Under the pieces are notes generated by a model that saw nothing but the letters and a program-made list of their open reading frames with translations, made no database searches and was not told the DNA's origin. 64,000 nucleotides of DNA from Streptomyces catenulae (GTDB lineage: Bacteria > Actinomycetota > Actinomycetes > Streptomycetales > Streptomycetaceae). A program made the translations under genes and the position numbers. Shown piece after piece: positions 51,349 through 60,060 of this stretch. Position 1 is the stretch's first letter. Every line of letters begins with the position of its first letter. The stretch is taken from positions 22,625 through 86,624 of the forward strand of contig NZ_JODY01000027.1 of the NCBI RefSeq assembly GCF_000718015.1, given 5' to 3'.

Positions 51349-52473
51349 GTGCGGGTGCGACGGGCGGCGAGTGGCCCCCTCGGCGACGCTTCGAGGGGTA
51401 CGGCGATAGAGGCGACCGGCCTCGGCAGGCGCCACCGGCACCACGGTGAGCTGCGGGAATGCACGTTCCGGCTGCCCACAGGACGCATCTGCGCACTGGC
51501 CGGACCGCCCGGCGCGGGCACCGGCACCCTCCTCGCCCTCGCCGCCGGACGCCTCCGCCCCACCACGGGCACCGTCCGCGTCTTCGGCACCGACCCCAGG
51601 ACGGCGGACGGCCGCGACCGCGTCGCCCACCTGGGCCGCGAGCGGGCCACCCGGCCGTGGCGCACCGTCTCCGAGGCGCTGCGGTACGCCCGCGCCCGGC
51701 ACGACGGGCCCTGGCAGGCGGTGCGCGCCGAGCGGCTGCTGGAGACCGGACGGGTGCCGCTCCAGGCGCGCGTGGGGGAGCTGTCGGCGGAGCGGTACGC
51801 CCGCTTCGCGCTGGCGCTGGCGCTCGCGAAGGGCCCCGAACTGCTGCTGCTGGACGAGCCGTTCGCCGGACTCGACCCGCTGAACCGGCACGAGGTCGCC
51901 GCCCAGCTGATGGAACAGGCGGCGGTGTACGGCACCACGATCGTGCTCTCCTCGTACGCCCTCGCCGAGCTGGACGGGATCTGCGACCACCTGCTGCTGC
52001 TCGGCGGTGGCGGGGTGCGGCTGGCGGGCGAGGTCGACGACGTGATCGCGGCGCACGCGCTGCTGCTCGGCACCGCCGCCCGGCCCGGGGCGCTGCCCGC
52101 CGGGCTCGCCGCGCATCCGGTCGTCGACGTGGAGTGGTCGGGGCGGCGCTACACCGCGCTGGTCCGGCGGCAGGGGCCGCTCGACGGGCCCTGGGAGGCC
52201 GCCGAACCGTCGCTGGAGGAGCTGCTGCTCGGCTATCTCCGCTCGCCCGGGGCGCCCGCACCGCTCGCCCCCGGCGGCCCGGTGGGCCCCCGGCTCTGGC
52301 AGCGACCGGGCGTACCGGGGCTGCCGCGCAACGGGGGCGCGCCCCGGGGCGGCGTGGCGCCCCGGACGGTCGCGGGGCCGCTGCCCGGCGCCCCGCGCGG
52401 ACGGCGACCCGGGGGCGTGGCGCGCCTCGTCCACAGGTGGGAACTGCACGGCAACGAAGGAGTGACGGTATGA
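51349..52473 (+). CDS. ABC transporter ATPase-like protein lacking the Walker A lysine
   Basis: The protein is 374 residues from a GTG with no ribosome-binding site. The ABC fold is clear, with Walker B LLLLDEPFAGLDPL and a switch region VLSSYALAELDGICDHLLLL. The P-loop, however, reads AGPPGAGTGTLL, so the essential Lys is Thr and the next Ser/Thr is Gly. The signature is LSAERYARFA rather than LSGGQ. It is therefore probably unable to hydrolyse ATP alone. Residues 260-350 form a Gly/Pro/Arg tail. The ATGA overlap with the permease gene shows that it still belongs to a transport unit. Confidence 0.85.
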   Translation: MRVRRAASGPLGDASRGTAIEATGLGRRHRHHGELRECTFRLPTGRICALAGPPGAGTGTLLALAAGRLRPTTGTVRVFGTDPRTADGRDRVAHLGRERATRPWRTVSEALRYARARHDGPWQAVRAERLLETGRVPLQARVGELSAERYARFALALALAKGPELLLLDEPFAGLDPLNRHEVAAQLMEQAAVYGTTIVLSSYALAELDGICDHLLLLGGGGVRLAGEVDDVIAAHALLLGTAARPGALPAGLAAHPVVDVEWSGRRYTALVRRQGPLDGPWEAAEPSLEELLLGYLRSPGAPAPLAPGGPVGPRLWQRPGVPGLPRNGGAPRGGVAPRTVAGPLPGAPRGRRPGGVARLVHRWELHGNEGVTV

Positions 52474-53486
52474 GCACGGCGACGGAACCCCGGACGGCGG
52501 GGGCGGCGGGACGCACCGCCGGGACGGGCCGGCGGGGCGGTCTGCTGTGGCTGGTGTGGCGGCAGAACCGGGGCTTGGCGCTCGGCCTCCTCGCCCTGCT
52601 GGTGGTCGGCGGCATCGGGATGGCCGTGCAGGGCAGCCTGATGTCCGGGTACCTCGCCCAGCACCACATCGCGGGCTGCGCGGCGATCTCCACCAACCCG
52701 CGCTGCGACGGTCTCCAGGACGCGGTGTGGGATTTCCGGTCGGCGTACGGCAACACCTTCCGGCTCGGGCAGCTGCTGCTGTTCATGCTGCCGATGCTGG
52801 TCGGCCTGTTCGTCGGTGCGCCGCTGCTCTCCCGGGAGCTGGAGAGCGGCACCCACAAGGTCGCGCTGACCCAGTCCGTCGGGCCGCTGCGCTGGCTGAC
52901 CGCGAAGCTGGCGCTGCCCGCGGCGCTGACCACCCTCACCGCCGCCGGGCTCGCCGTGGGCTACCTGTGGATGTGGCGCTCCGGCGGCCAGGAGACGCTG
53001 GGCGCGTACTGGTACTCCGACTCGGGGTTCACGGCGCTCGGGCCGGTGCCCGTCGCCGAGAGCCTGCTGATGCTCGTGATCGGCACGCTGGTCGGACTGC
53101 TGATCCGGCGGACCGTCGCGGCGATGGTGATCACCTTCGGTGTCTCCGGTGTGCTGACGGTCGCGTTCATGCTGGTCCGGCCGTATCTGCTGCCGCCCGT
53201 GGTCACGGAGTTCCCGAAGAGCGGGCCCCGGCTGCCCGACGCCGCCTGGCGACTGTGGGAGGGCAGCCTGACCCGCGCGCTGGTCCGCCTGCCGCAGGGC
53301 ATCTGCTCGTCCGCGAGCGATATGCAGAAGTGCCTGGACGACCACGACGCCGTGGGCTCCTACGTCGTCCAGCACCCGGCCTCCCACCACTGGCCGCTCG
53401 CCTGGCTGGAGTCCGGCATCGCCCTCGTCCTCGCGGCGGTGGTGACGGTCGTGATCTACCGGATCGTGCGGCGCCGGTTCGGCTGA
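52470..53486 (+). CDS. ABC-2 type permease
   Basis: The 338-residue protein has six hydrophobic helices: LALGLLALLVVGGIGMAVQG, LLLFMLPMLVGLFVGAPLLS, PAALTTLTAAGLAVGYLWM, LLMLVIGTLVGLLI, VAAMVITFGVSGVLTVAFML and a C-terminal LVLAAVVTVVIYRIVRRRFG. SRELESGTHKVALTQSV after helix 2 is typical of ABC-2 permeases. Two Cys pairs lie in the extracellular loops (GCAAISTNPRC and GICSSASDMQKC). It is coupled by an ATGA overlap to the degenerate ATPase, and the substrate is unknown. It must use another ATPase if that one is inactive. Confidence 0.85.
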   Translation: MSTATEPRTAGAAGRTAGTGRRGGLLWLVWRQNRGLALGLLALLVVGGIGMAVQGSLMSGYLAQHHIAGCAAISTNPRCDGLQDAVWDFRSAYGNTFRLGQLLLFMLPMLVGLFVGAPLLSRELESGTHKVALTQSVGPLRWLTAKLALPAALTTLTAAGLAVGYLWMWRSGGQETLGAYWYSDSGFTALGPVPVAESLLMLVIGTLVGLLIRRTVAAMVITFGVSGVLTVAFMLVRPYLLPPVVTEFPKSGPRLPDAAWRLWEGSLTRALVRLPQGICSSASDMQKCLDDHDAVGSYVVQHPASHHWPLAWLESGIALVLAAVVTVVIYRIVRRRFG

Positions 53487-53860
53487 GCGGCACCTTCCCG
53501 CGGCGCGACGGCGCCCGTTCCACCCTTGGAAATCCGGGGTGGAACGGGCGCCGTCGGCGCGTTCCAGGGGTCTTCCGGCGCGTTCCACCCCGTCCCGCGC
53601 GTTCCGGGACGCCGCGCGCCCCGCGCGCGGGCCGGATACCGCCGCCCCGGCGGGCCCCGTACGCCCCCGTACGGCACGCTCCGTCCCCGCCCGGTAGCGC
53701 CCCGCTTGCCTGGTCGCCACGTTCGCGTTACCGGTGATTCAGACGCGCTTGCGAGCATCGGTGAATGCAGCCCGCTGTGCCGAACGTTCCCCCACCACGG
53801 CTCTCAGCCGCGTACCCGTCCGACGCGCCTGGAACGCTCCAGGAGCGGAAGAATGGGGAC
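53487..53860. other. Region between the ABC permease and ppk
   Basis: It holds the strong hairpin at 53507-53555 and the ppk leader. The ppk frame is open upstream to 53765 but lacks a ribosome-binding site there. No other gene is seen. Confidence 0.55.
53507..53555. terminator. Terminator after the ABC permease gene
   Basis: A perfect 18-bp stem, GACGGCGCCCGTTCCACC and its complement, with a 13-base loop begins 21 bases after the stop codon. Confidence 0.85.
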
Positions 53861-56155
53861 ATGAACCAGCAGCCGAGCGCTCAGGTCCCCACCGAGACCG
53901 GGCGGCCGGCCCCGCCCCGGCCCGCCGTGGCGCCGCCGGACCGGAGCCCCGCGGCCCAGCCGTCGGTCGGCTCCATCGCGGCGCACCGCCCGAACGCGGT
54001 CGCCCCCTCCGTCCCGGAGCTGGCCCCCGATCTGGACTCCGACCCGGACGCGTACGAGGAGAGCGCCGCCCCCGGGGAGGGCGGCGAGGAGCTGCCCGAG
54101 GGGCGCTTCCTCGACCGGGAACGGAGCTGGCTGGCGTTCAACGAACGGGTGCTGGAGCTGGCCGAGGACCCGGCCACCCCGCTGCTGGAGCGCGCCAACT
54201 TCCTGGCGATCTTCGCGTCCAACCTCGACGAGTTCTTCATGGTCCGCGTCGCCGGACTCAAGCGCCGCATCGCCACCGGCGTCGCCACCCGCTCCGCCTC
54301 CGGGCTCCAGCCCCGCGAGGTCCTCGACCTCATCTGGACCCGCTCGCGCGAACTCATGGCCCGGCACGCCGCCTGCTACCAGCAGGACGTCGCCCCCGCC
54401 CTCGCCGACGCGGGCATCCACCTCATCCGCTGGCCGGAGCTGACCGAGAAGGAACAGGCCCGCCTGTTCACCCTCTTCCGCCAGCAGATCTTCCCCGTCC
54501 TCACCCCGCTCGCCGTCGACCCCGCCCACCCCTTCCCGTACATCTCCGGCCTCTCGCTCAACCTCGCCGTCGTCGTACGGAATCCGGTCAGCGGCCACGA
54601 CCACTTCGCGCGGGTCAAGGTGCCGCCGCTGCTCTCCCGCTTCCTGGAGGCGTCGCCGCAGCGGTACGTGCCGCTGGAGGACGTCATCGCGGCCCACCTG
54701 GAGGAGCTGTTCCCGGGGATGGAGGTCCGCGCCCACCACATGTTCCGGGTCACCCGCAACGAGGACCTGGAGGTGGAGGAGGACGACGCGGAGAACCTCC
54801 TCCAGGCGCTGGAGAAGGAGCTGATGCGGCGCCGCTTCGGGCCGCCGGTGCGGCTGGAGGTCGAGGAGTCCATCGACCCGTCCGTCCTCGACCTGCTCGT
54901 CCAGGAACTGAAGATCTCCGAAGCCGAGGTCTACCCGCTGCCCGGCCCCCTCGACCTCACCGGACTCTTCGGCGTCGGCGCACAGGACCGGCCCGAGCTG
55001 AAGTACCCCAAGTTCGTCGCCGGGACCCACCGCGACCTCGCCGAGGTCGAGTCCGCGTCCGCGCCCGACATCTTCGCCGCCGTCCGCGCCCGCGATGTGC
55101 TGCTGCACCACCCGTACGACTCGTTCTCCACCTCCGTCCAGGCGTTCCTGGAGCAGGCGGCGGCCGACCCGGACGTGCTGGCGATCAAGCAGACGCTCTA
55201 CCGCACCTCGGGCGACTCGCCGATCGTGGACGCGCTGATCGACGCCGCCGAATCCGGCAAGCAGGTCCTCGTCCTCGTCGAGATCAAGGCCCGCTTCGAC
55301 GAGCAGGCCAACATCAAATGGGCGCGGAAGCTGGAGGAGGCGGGCTGCCACGTCGTCTACGGGCTCGTCGGCCTCAAGACGCACTGCAAGCTGTCGCTCG
55401 TCGTCCGCCAGGAAGGCGAAACGCTCCGCCGCTACGCCCACGTCGGCACCGGCAACTACCACCCCAAGACCGCCCGGCTCTACGAGGACCTCGGCCTGCT
55501 CACCGCCGACCCGCAGGTCGGCGCGGACCTCTCCGACCTCTTCAACCGGCTCAGCGGCTACTCCCGGCGCGGCACCTACCGCCGCCTGCTGGTCGCCCCC
55601 CGCTCGCTGCGCGAGGGACTGCTCCAGCGGATCACCAAGGAGATCACCCACCACCGCGCCGGACGCCCCGCCTACGTCCGCATCAAGGTCAACTCCATCG
55701 TCGACGAGGCGGTCATCGACGCGCTCTACCGCGCCTCCCGGGCCGGGGTGCCCGTCGACATATGGGTCCGCGGCATCTGCGCGCTGCGCCCCGGGGTGCC
55801 CGGGCTGAGCGAGAACATCCGGGTCCGCAGCGTCCTCGGCCGCTTCCTGGAGCACTCCCGGGTCTTCGCCTTCGGCAACGGCGGCGAGCCCGAAGTGTGG
55901 CTGGGCAGCGCCGATATGATGCACCGTAACCTCGACCGGCGGATCGAGGCGCTGGTGCGGGTCACCGACCCCGCGCACCGCGCCGCCCTCAACAGACTGC
56001 TGGAGACCGGGACTTCGGACACCACCTCGTCCTGGCATCTCGGCCCCGACGGCGACTGGACCCGGAACGCGGTCGACGCGGACGGCACGCCGTTGCGCAA
56101 CGTACAGGAAATGCTCATTGACGCGCGGAGGCGCCGGCGTGGCCCAGCGACCTGA
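53861..56155 (+). CDS. ppk: Polyphosphate kinase
   Basis: The protein is 764 residues from the ATG at 53861, preceded by GCGGAAG; an upstream ATG at 53765 would add 32. After a disordered, acidic Pro/Ala tail of about 80 residues comes the PPK1 core: [35 protein letters not shown], the middle domain, and the catalytic [20 protein letters not shown]. His527 is equivalent to the phospho-histidine of E. coli PPK1. It polymerises ATP gamma-phosphate into polyphosphate reversibly. In S. coelicolor and S. lividans ppk affects antibiotic production. The next gene overlaps it by 17 bases and encodes a CHAD protein. Confidence 0.95.
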   Translation: MNQQPSAQVPTETGRPAPPRPAVAPPDRSPAAQPSVGSIAAHRPNAVAPSVPELAPDLDSDPDAYEESAAPGEGGEELPEGRFLDRERSWLAFNERVLELAEDPATPLLERANFLAIFASNLDEFFMVRVAGLKRRIATGVATRSASGLQPREVLDLIWTRSRELMARHAACYQQDVAPALADAGIHLIRWPELTEKEQARLFTLFRQQIFPVLTPLAVDPAHPFPYISGLSLNLAVVVRNPVSGHDHFARVKVPPLLSRFLEASPQRYVPLEDVIAAHLEELFPGMEVRAHHMFRVTRNEDLEVEEDDAENLLQALEKELMRRRFGPPVRLEVEESIDPSVLDLLVQELKISEAEVYPLPGPLDLTGLFGVGAQDRPELKYPKFVAGTHRDLAEVESASAPDIFAAVRARDVLLHHPYDSFSTSVQAFLEQAAADPDVLAIKQTLYRTSGDSPIVDALIDAAESGKQVLVLVEIKARFDEQANIKWARKLEEAGCHVVYGLVGLKTHCKLSLVVRQEGETLRRYAHVGTGNYHPKTARLYEDLGLLTADPQVGADLSDLFNRLSGYSRRGTYRRLLVAPRSLREGLLQRITKEITHHRAGRPAYVRIKVNSIVDEAVIDALYRASRAGVPVDIWVRGICALRPGVPGLSENIRVRSVLGRFLEHSRVFAFGNGGEPEVWLGSADMMHRNLDRRIEALVRVTDPAHRAALNRLLETGTSDTTSSWHLGPDGDWTRNAVDADGTPLRNVQEMLIDARRRRRGPAT

Positions 56156-57362
56156 CCTTCCGGCCGGGGGGCCGGGCGGTCTCATCGGCATCGGCATCGG
56201 CATCGGACCCGAGCCCGGCCCGGGCTGCGGCACCCGCGCCGCCGTGGTGGACGGCCCGTACGGGTACGGGCCCGAGGGCGCGGCGGAGACGCCGCCCGAC
56301 GGCGCCACCGCCGGGCAGGCCCTCGCCGGGTACCTCCACGACCGGTCCGCGGACTTCCTGCGCAGCCTGCGCCGCCACCGCGAGAGCGGTTCGGACGCCG
56401 ACGGCGCCGAGGAAGCCGCCCGGCAACTGCGCCGCGCCGCCCGCCGGATCAGCGCCACCCTGCACACCTTCCGGCCGCTGACCGAGGAGGCGTGGGCCGA
56501 CCAACTCCGCGCCGAACTGGGCTGGTTGTCCGGCACCCTCGCCCGCGAACACGCCCTCGCCGACCGCCGCGACCGCCTGATGGCCGCCCTCCAGCGCCTC
56601 ACCGGCCGCACCGACCGGCCGCAGCCCGCCGGGCGCGCCACCGGACGCGGGGACCGGACGGCCACCGGGCGCGGCACCGCACCCGCCCGCGGCCGTACCG
56701 ACGCCGCCGCGGAGACGGCCGAGGCGGGCGAGGCGGACGGCGACGGGCTGCTGTCGGCGGGCGCCGCGCGCGCCGCCGCCCTCCTCGACCGGCAGCTCAC
56801 CCTGGCCCGCAGCCGCGCCCACTCCGCCGCCCTCCAGGCGCTGGGCTCCGCCCGCTTCCACGCGCTCGCCGACGCGGTCGCGGTCCTGGCGTCCGAGGCG
56901 CCGGTGGCCCGCGCCGCCGGGACGGCTTCGGCCGCCGGGGCGCTCCAGCCGCTCGCCGAACACGCCCACCGCCGCCTCGCCGAGGCCGTCGCCGCGCTGC
57001 CGCTCGCCCGCGCCGGACACGCCCACCACCCCGACGCGCTCTCCGCCGAACACCGCCAGGACGCCCCCTGGCACCAGGTACGCACACTGGTCCGGCTCAG
57101 CCGCTACGCCCAGGAGGTCGTCGCACCGGGCCGCGCCGACCCCCGGCTGGCGGAGGCCGGACGGGCGCTGGGCCGCCACCGCGACGCCGCCGAGGCGGCG
57201 ACCGCCGCGGCGTCCGCCGCCCGTACGCCCCGTATCGCCCCGGCAACCGCGTACGCGCTCGGCGTCCTCCACGCCGACCAGCGCCACGAGGTGGCCGCGG
57301 CCCGCCATGCCTTCGGCCGCCTGTGGCTGCCCGGGCCCGCGCCCGAGAGCCGCTGGAGCTGA
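56139..57362 (+). CDS. CHAD-domain protein (polyphosphate-binding)
   Basis: The protein is 407 residues from a GTG with GCGGAGG upstream, inside the end of ppk. The N-terminus has a Gly-Ile microsatellite (GIGIGIG) and a disordered segment. The CHAD helical domain covers about 60-400, with [40 protein letters not shown] and a C-terminal [13 protein letters not shown] domains are basic helical bundles that bind polyphosphate, and their genes cluster with ppk, as here. A low-complexity Thr/Gly/Arg insert lies between the two halves. It may organise polyphosphate granules. Confidence 0.9.
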   Translation: MAQRPDLPAGGPGGLIGIGIGIGPEPGPGCGTRAAVVDGPYGYGPEGAAETPPDGATAGQALAGYLHDRSADFLRSLRRHRESGSDADGAEEAARQLRRAARRISATLHTFRPLTEEAWADQLRAELGWLSGTLAREHALADRRDRLMAALQRLTGRTDRPQPAGRATGRGDRTATGRGTAPARGRTDAAAETAEAGEADGDGLLSAGAARAAALLDRQLTLARSRAHSAALQALGSARFHALADAVAVLASEAPVARAAGTASAAGALQPLAEHAHRRLAEAVAALPLARAGHAHHPDALSAEHRQDAPWHQVRTLVRLSRYAQEVVAPGRADPRLAEAGRALGRHRDAAEAATAAASAARTPRIAPATAYALGVLHADQRHEVAAARHAFGRLWLPGPAPESRWS

Positions 57363-57415
57363 CACCCCCGCCCGACGTCCCGAGGAGGCCCGTGACCGGC
57401 AGGAGGAGCGACGAG

Positions 57416-57880
57416 ATGACGACGGCGAGCGAGGGGACGCCCGGTCCCGCCGGACCGGGGGCGCGCCCGATCCGGGCCGCGGGCTGTGTGCTGTGGCGCC
57501 CGGCCGGGTCCGGCGACGGGCTGGAGATCGCGCTCGTCGGGCGGCCCAAGTACGGCGATTGGTCGCATCCCAAGGGCAAGCTGAAGCGGGGGGAGAGCTT
57601 CCGGGCGGCGGCGGTCCGCGAAACGGTCGAGGAGACCGGCATGACCTGCAACCTCGGCCCCCGGCTGCCCACCGTCCACTACGTCGTCGAGGGCCGCCCC
57701 AAGGAGGTCCGTTACTGGGCCGCCGAGGCCACCGGCGGCGGCTTCGTCCCCAACCGCGAGGTCGACCGCCTGCTGTGGCTGCCCCCGGAGGCGGCCCGCG
57801 CCCGGGTCACCCAGGAACGCGACCGGGGGCTGGTGGACGCGCTGCTGGAGACGTTGCGCGGCGCCGGGGTGGTGGGCTGA
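57416..57880 (+). CDS. Nudix hydrolase (MutT-like)
   Basis: The protein is 154 residues from an ATG 9 bases after AGGAGG; a GTG at 57392 is an alternative. The Nudix box is complete, G-x5-E-x7-R-E-x2-E-E-x-G, in GKLKRGESF and AVRETVEETGM. The upstream PKYGDWSHPKGK is typical of the MutT1 or diadenosine-polyphosphate branch. It probably cleaves 8-oxo-dGTP, dinucleoside polyphosphates or related pyrophosphates. It lies 53 bases downstream of the CHAD gene, so the three genes may form a phosphate-polymer operon. Confidence 0.9.
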   Translation: MTTASEGTPGPAGPGARPIRAAGCVLWRPAGSGDGLEIALVGRPKYGDWSHPKGKLKRGESFRAAAVRETVEETGMTCNLGPRLPTVHYVVEGRPKEVRYWAAEATGGGFVPNREVDRLLWLPPEAARARVTQERDRGLVDALLETLRGAGVVG

Positions 57881-57894
57881 AGCCCGCACGGCGC

Positions 57895-57923
57895 GGGGCG
57901 CGCGACGGTGGGGTGCGCGCCCC
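57895..57923. terminator. Bidirectional terminator
   Basis: GGGGCGCGC (57895-57903) pairs with GCGCGCCCC (57915-57923), between the convergent Nudix and beta-trefoil-like genes. Confidence 0.65.
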
Positions 57924-58033
57924 TGAGCCCGGGCGGGCGGACGGGTGGGCGGGCGCGGCCACACCGGTCGCACCCGCCCGTCCCGTATCCGTCCGGGCGG
58001 AATCATCCTCCCGGCCGGAATCATCCGTCCGGC

Positions 58034-58621
58034 TCAGGAATGCGCCGGGCGCAGTTCCCACACCTGGCTGCTGTTCCCGTTCACCGTGTTCAGCTCCAGC
58101 CGGGGCGGATAAATGAGCAGCGGTGAGAGGTCCAGCGCGTAATTCCGGTCCTTGGCGGCGAGCAGCCGGTAGGTGCCGGGCGCGCCCGCCGGGTCGAGAT
58201 GCCAGGCCGTCGGCGCGGTCCGCGTGATCACCGGCACATGGGCGCCCGGCCCGCCGCGGTGGCCGAGGAACGCGCCGCTGCGCACATTGCTCAGCGTGCA
58301 GTCGCCGCCGTCGTCGCAGCGGACCTCCCACCGCTGCCCGTCCGGCTGCGCCGCGGGCGGCAGCAGCGTGGCGTGCGCGTCGGCGTCCCCGTCCGGCTGG
58401 GTCACCCGCTGTCCGCGCTGGCCGAGGGTGTAGACGCCGTCGGCGACCGGTGCGGTGTCCTCGGGCGGGGTGGCCGCGACGCCGACACCGGGCACGGCGG
58501 CGGCCAGCACGGCGACCGCCCCGAGGGCGGCGGCGCGGACGGTACGGCGACAGGCACGGGGCCGGGACGCGGGGCGGGCGGCGGTCGGGTGGTCGGGGCG
58601 CGGTCGGGGCGGCAGGGTCAA
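58034..58621 (-). CDS. Secreted beta-trefoil-like protein (ricin-B/I66-like)
   Basis: The protein is 195 residues from a TTG with GGGAGAG upstream; the frame is open further but runs through the GAATTC cluster. A long Arg-rich signal peptide with core AAALGAVAVLAAAVPGVG and cleavage near VAA is present. The mature domain of about 140 residues has repeated strand-turn units: DGVYTLGQRGQRV, GQRWEVRCDDGGDCTLSN, TAWHLDPAGAPGTYRLLA and SSQVWELRPA. These resemble ricin-type lectin or I66-inhibitor trefoils. Cys residues flank the GGD turn. It is probably a carbohydrate-binding or inhibitor protein outside the cell. Confidence 0.65.
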   Translation of the reverse strand: MTLPPRPRPDHPTAARPASRPRACRRTVRAAALGAVAVLAAAVPGVGVAATPPEDTAPVADGVYTLGQRGQRVTQPDGDADAHATLLPPAAQPDGQRWEVRCDDGGDCTLSNVRSGAFLGHRGGPGAHVPVITRTAPTAWHLDPAGAPGTYRLLAAKDRNYALDLSPLLIYPPRLELNTVNGNSSQVWELRPAHS

Positions 58622-58639
58622 CGGTCTCTCCCGGGTGCG

Positions 58640-58788
58640 GAATTCACGGCGCGCCCGGAATTCTCCTCCGGAAATTCCCGGAATCCGGACGCCGGTCGAA
58701 TCTAGTGCGGAATTCCGCTCCGGCGCGGGCGGAGCCGTGACGGCGGGTCGGGCGGGTGAAAGGAGTTCGAATTCCGGCGGCGGAATTC
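58640..58788. repeat. Cluster of five GAATTC sites
   Basis: GAATTC occurs at 58640, 58658, 58710, 58769 and 58783, mostly as CGGAATTC. A GGAAATTCCC variant lies between, in the intergenic region upstream of the secreted protein gene. The pattern echoes the four-site cluster at 10291-10443. Confidence 0.65.
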
Positions 58789-58866
58789 GAAAGGCCCGCC
58801 CGGGGCACCTGCCCGGAGCCGCTCCCCGGAGCGGTCGGTCCGCCCGGCGCCACCGCTCCGCCCTCC

Positions 58867-59874
58867 TCATCGCCGCCGCAGCGACGCGTCCGCCAGTGCC
58901 GGGGCCACGTAATAGTTGTCGGCGGGGTTGAGGTCGGTGCCCGGCGGGACGACGGCGTCGATACGGTCCAGGAGATCCGCGCCCAGCGTCACCTCCGCGC
59001 CCGCCAGCAGCCCGTTGAGCTGGTCGAGGGTGCGCGGCCCGATGATCACGGACGTCACCCCCGGGTGGGCGCGGACGAACGCCGTCGCCAGATGCGGCAG
59101 CGTCATCCCCGCCTCCGCCGCCACCTGCTTCAACTCCGCCACCGCCGCCGCCTTACGGGCGTTGCCCGGCAGCGACAGATCGAACTTCTGCGTCTCCAGC
59201 GACGCCCGCGAACTCACCGACAGATCCCGCCCGGACAGCCACCCCGCCCCCAGCGGACCCCAGGTCAGCACGCCCATGCCGTACCGCTGCGCGGTCGGCA
59301 GCACCGCCGCCTCCACCCCGCGGTTCAGGATCGAGTACGGCGGCTGCTCGGTACGGAAGCGGACGTGACCGCGCCGCTCGGCCACCCACTGCGCCTCGAC
59401 GATCTGCTCGGCGGGGAACGTCGAACTCCCCACCGCCAGCACCTTTCCCGCCCGTACGAGATCCGACAGCGCGCCGAGCGTCTCGTCCAGATCGGTGGCC
59501 GGGTCGGGGCGGTGCATCTGGTAGAGGTCGATGCGGTCGGTGCCCAGCCGCCGCAGGCTCTCCTCGACCGCGCGGACGATCCAACGCCGCGAGCCGCCCC
59601 GCCGGTTGGGGTCGTCGCCCATCGGGTGGAAGAACTTCGTCGCCAGTACGACCTCGTCGCGGCGCCCCTGGAGCGCCCGGCCGACGATCTTCTCCGACTC
59701 GCCCACGGCGTACATGTCGGCGGTGTCCACGAAATTGATCCCGGCGTCCAGCGCCCGGTGAACGGTGCGCACGCCCTCATCGGCGTCGGTGCCGCCCATG
59801 GGGCTGAGCATCATCGCGCCCAGTGCGAACTCGCTCACGGAGATCCCGGTGCCGCCGAGCGTCCTGTACCTCAT
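58867..59874 (-). CDS. Aldo/keto reductase
   Basis: The protein is 335 residues from an ATG with AGGAGGAG upstream. Motifs are RYRTLGGTGISVSEFALGAM, Asp/Tyr in FVDTADMYAVGESE, Lys in LATKFFHPMG, His in LYQMHRPDP, and the cofactor region TSVIIGPRTLDQLNGLL. It belongs to the AKR11/12-like group acting on aldehydes or sugars with NADPH. It is divergent from an XRE regulator of the MmyB type, which commonly controls a neighbouring oxidoreductase. Confidence 0.92.
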   Translation of the reverse strand: MRYRTLGGTGISVSEFALGAMMLSPMGGTDADEGVRTVHRALDAGINFVDTADMYAVGESEKIVGRALQGRRDEVVLATKFFHPMGDDPNRRGGSRRWIVRAVEESLRRLGTDRIDLYQMHRPDPATDLDETLGALSDLVRAGKVLAVGSSTFPAEQIVEAQWVAERRGHVRFRTEQPPYSILNRGVEAAVLPTAQRYGMGVLTWGPLGAGWLSGRDLSVSSRASLETQKFDLSLPGNARKAAAVAELKQVAAEAGMTLPHLATAFVRAHPGVTSVIIGPRTLDQLNGLLAGAEVTLGADLLDRIDAVVPPGTDLNPADNYYVAPALADASLRRR

Positions 59875-60009
59875 CTGCTGCTCCTCCTGCGGAGAGTGCG
59901 GGTGGCTGCCGTGTGCACGGCGAATCCCGCCCGCGGAAGCCCGGGGGGCGGGCCCGCGGCGGGTGGTCTCAGCCTGCGGGCCGCCCGCCCGCGTCACCAG
60001 ACCCGCCGC

Positions 60010-60054
60010 AACCCGGGTTCGGCAGAACCACCCGAGCGGGCCCCGCCGCATACT
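60010..60054 (+). promoter_or_regulatory. Operator-like palindromes and -10 upstream of the XRE gene
   Basis: A perfect palindrome AACCCGGGTT (60010-60019) overlaps a dyad GGTTC-GGCA-GAACC (60016-60029). CATACT (60049-60054) sits 6 bases before the ATG, suggesting a leaderless transcript. The dyads are candidate binding sites for the regulator. Confidence 0.45.
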
Positions 60055-60060
60055 GGACGG

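Noticed and set aside
53711..53760. Possible PHO box upstream of ppk
   Set aside because: GTTCGCG and GGTGATTC-like fragments are present, but I could not find two proper 11-nt units, so I do not call it.
53765..53860. Upstream start for ppk
   Set aside because: It has no ribosome-binding site, and the added 32 residues are not typical; the ATG at 53861 has GGAAG at a suitable distance.
53804..57085. Long minus-strand ORF (1093 codons)
   Set aside because: It is antisense to ppk and the CHAD gene and contains no recognisable domain.
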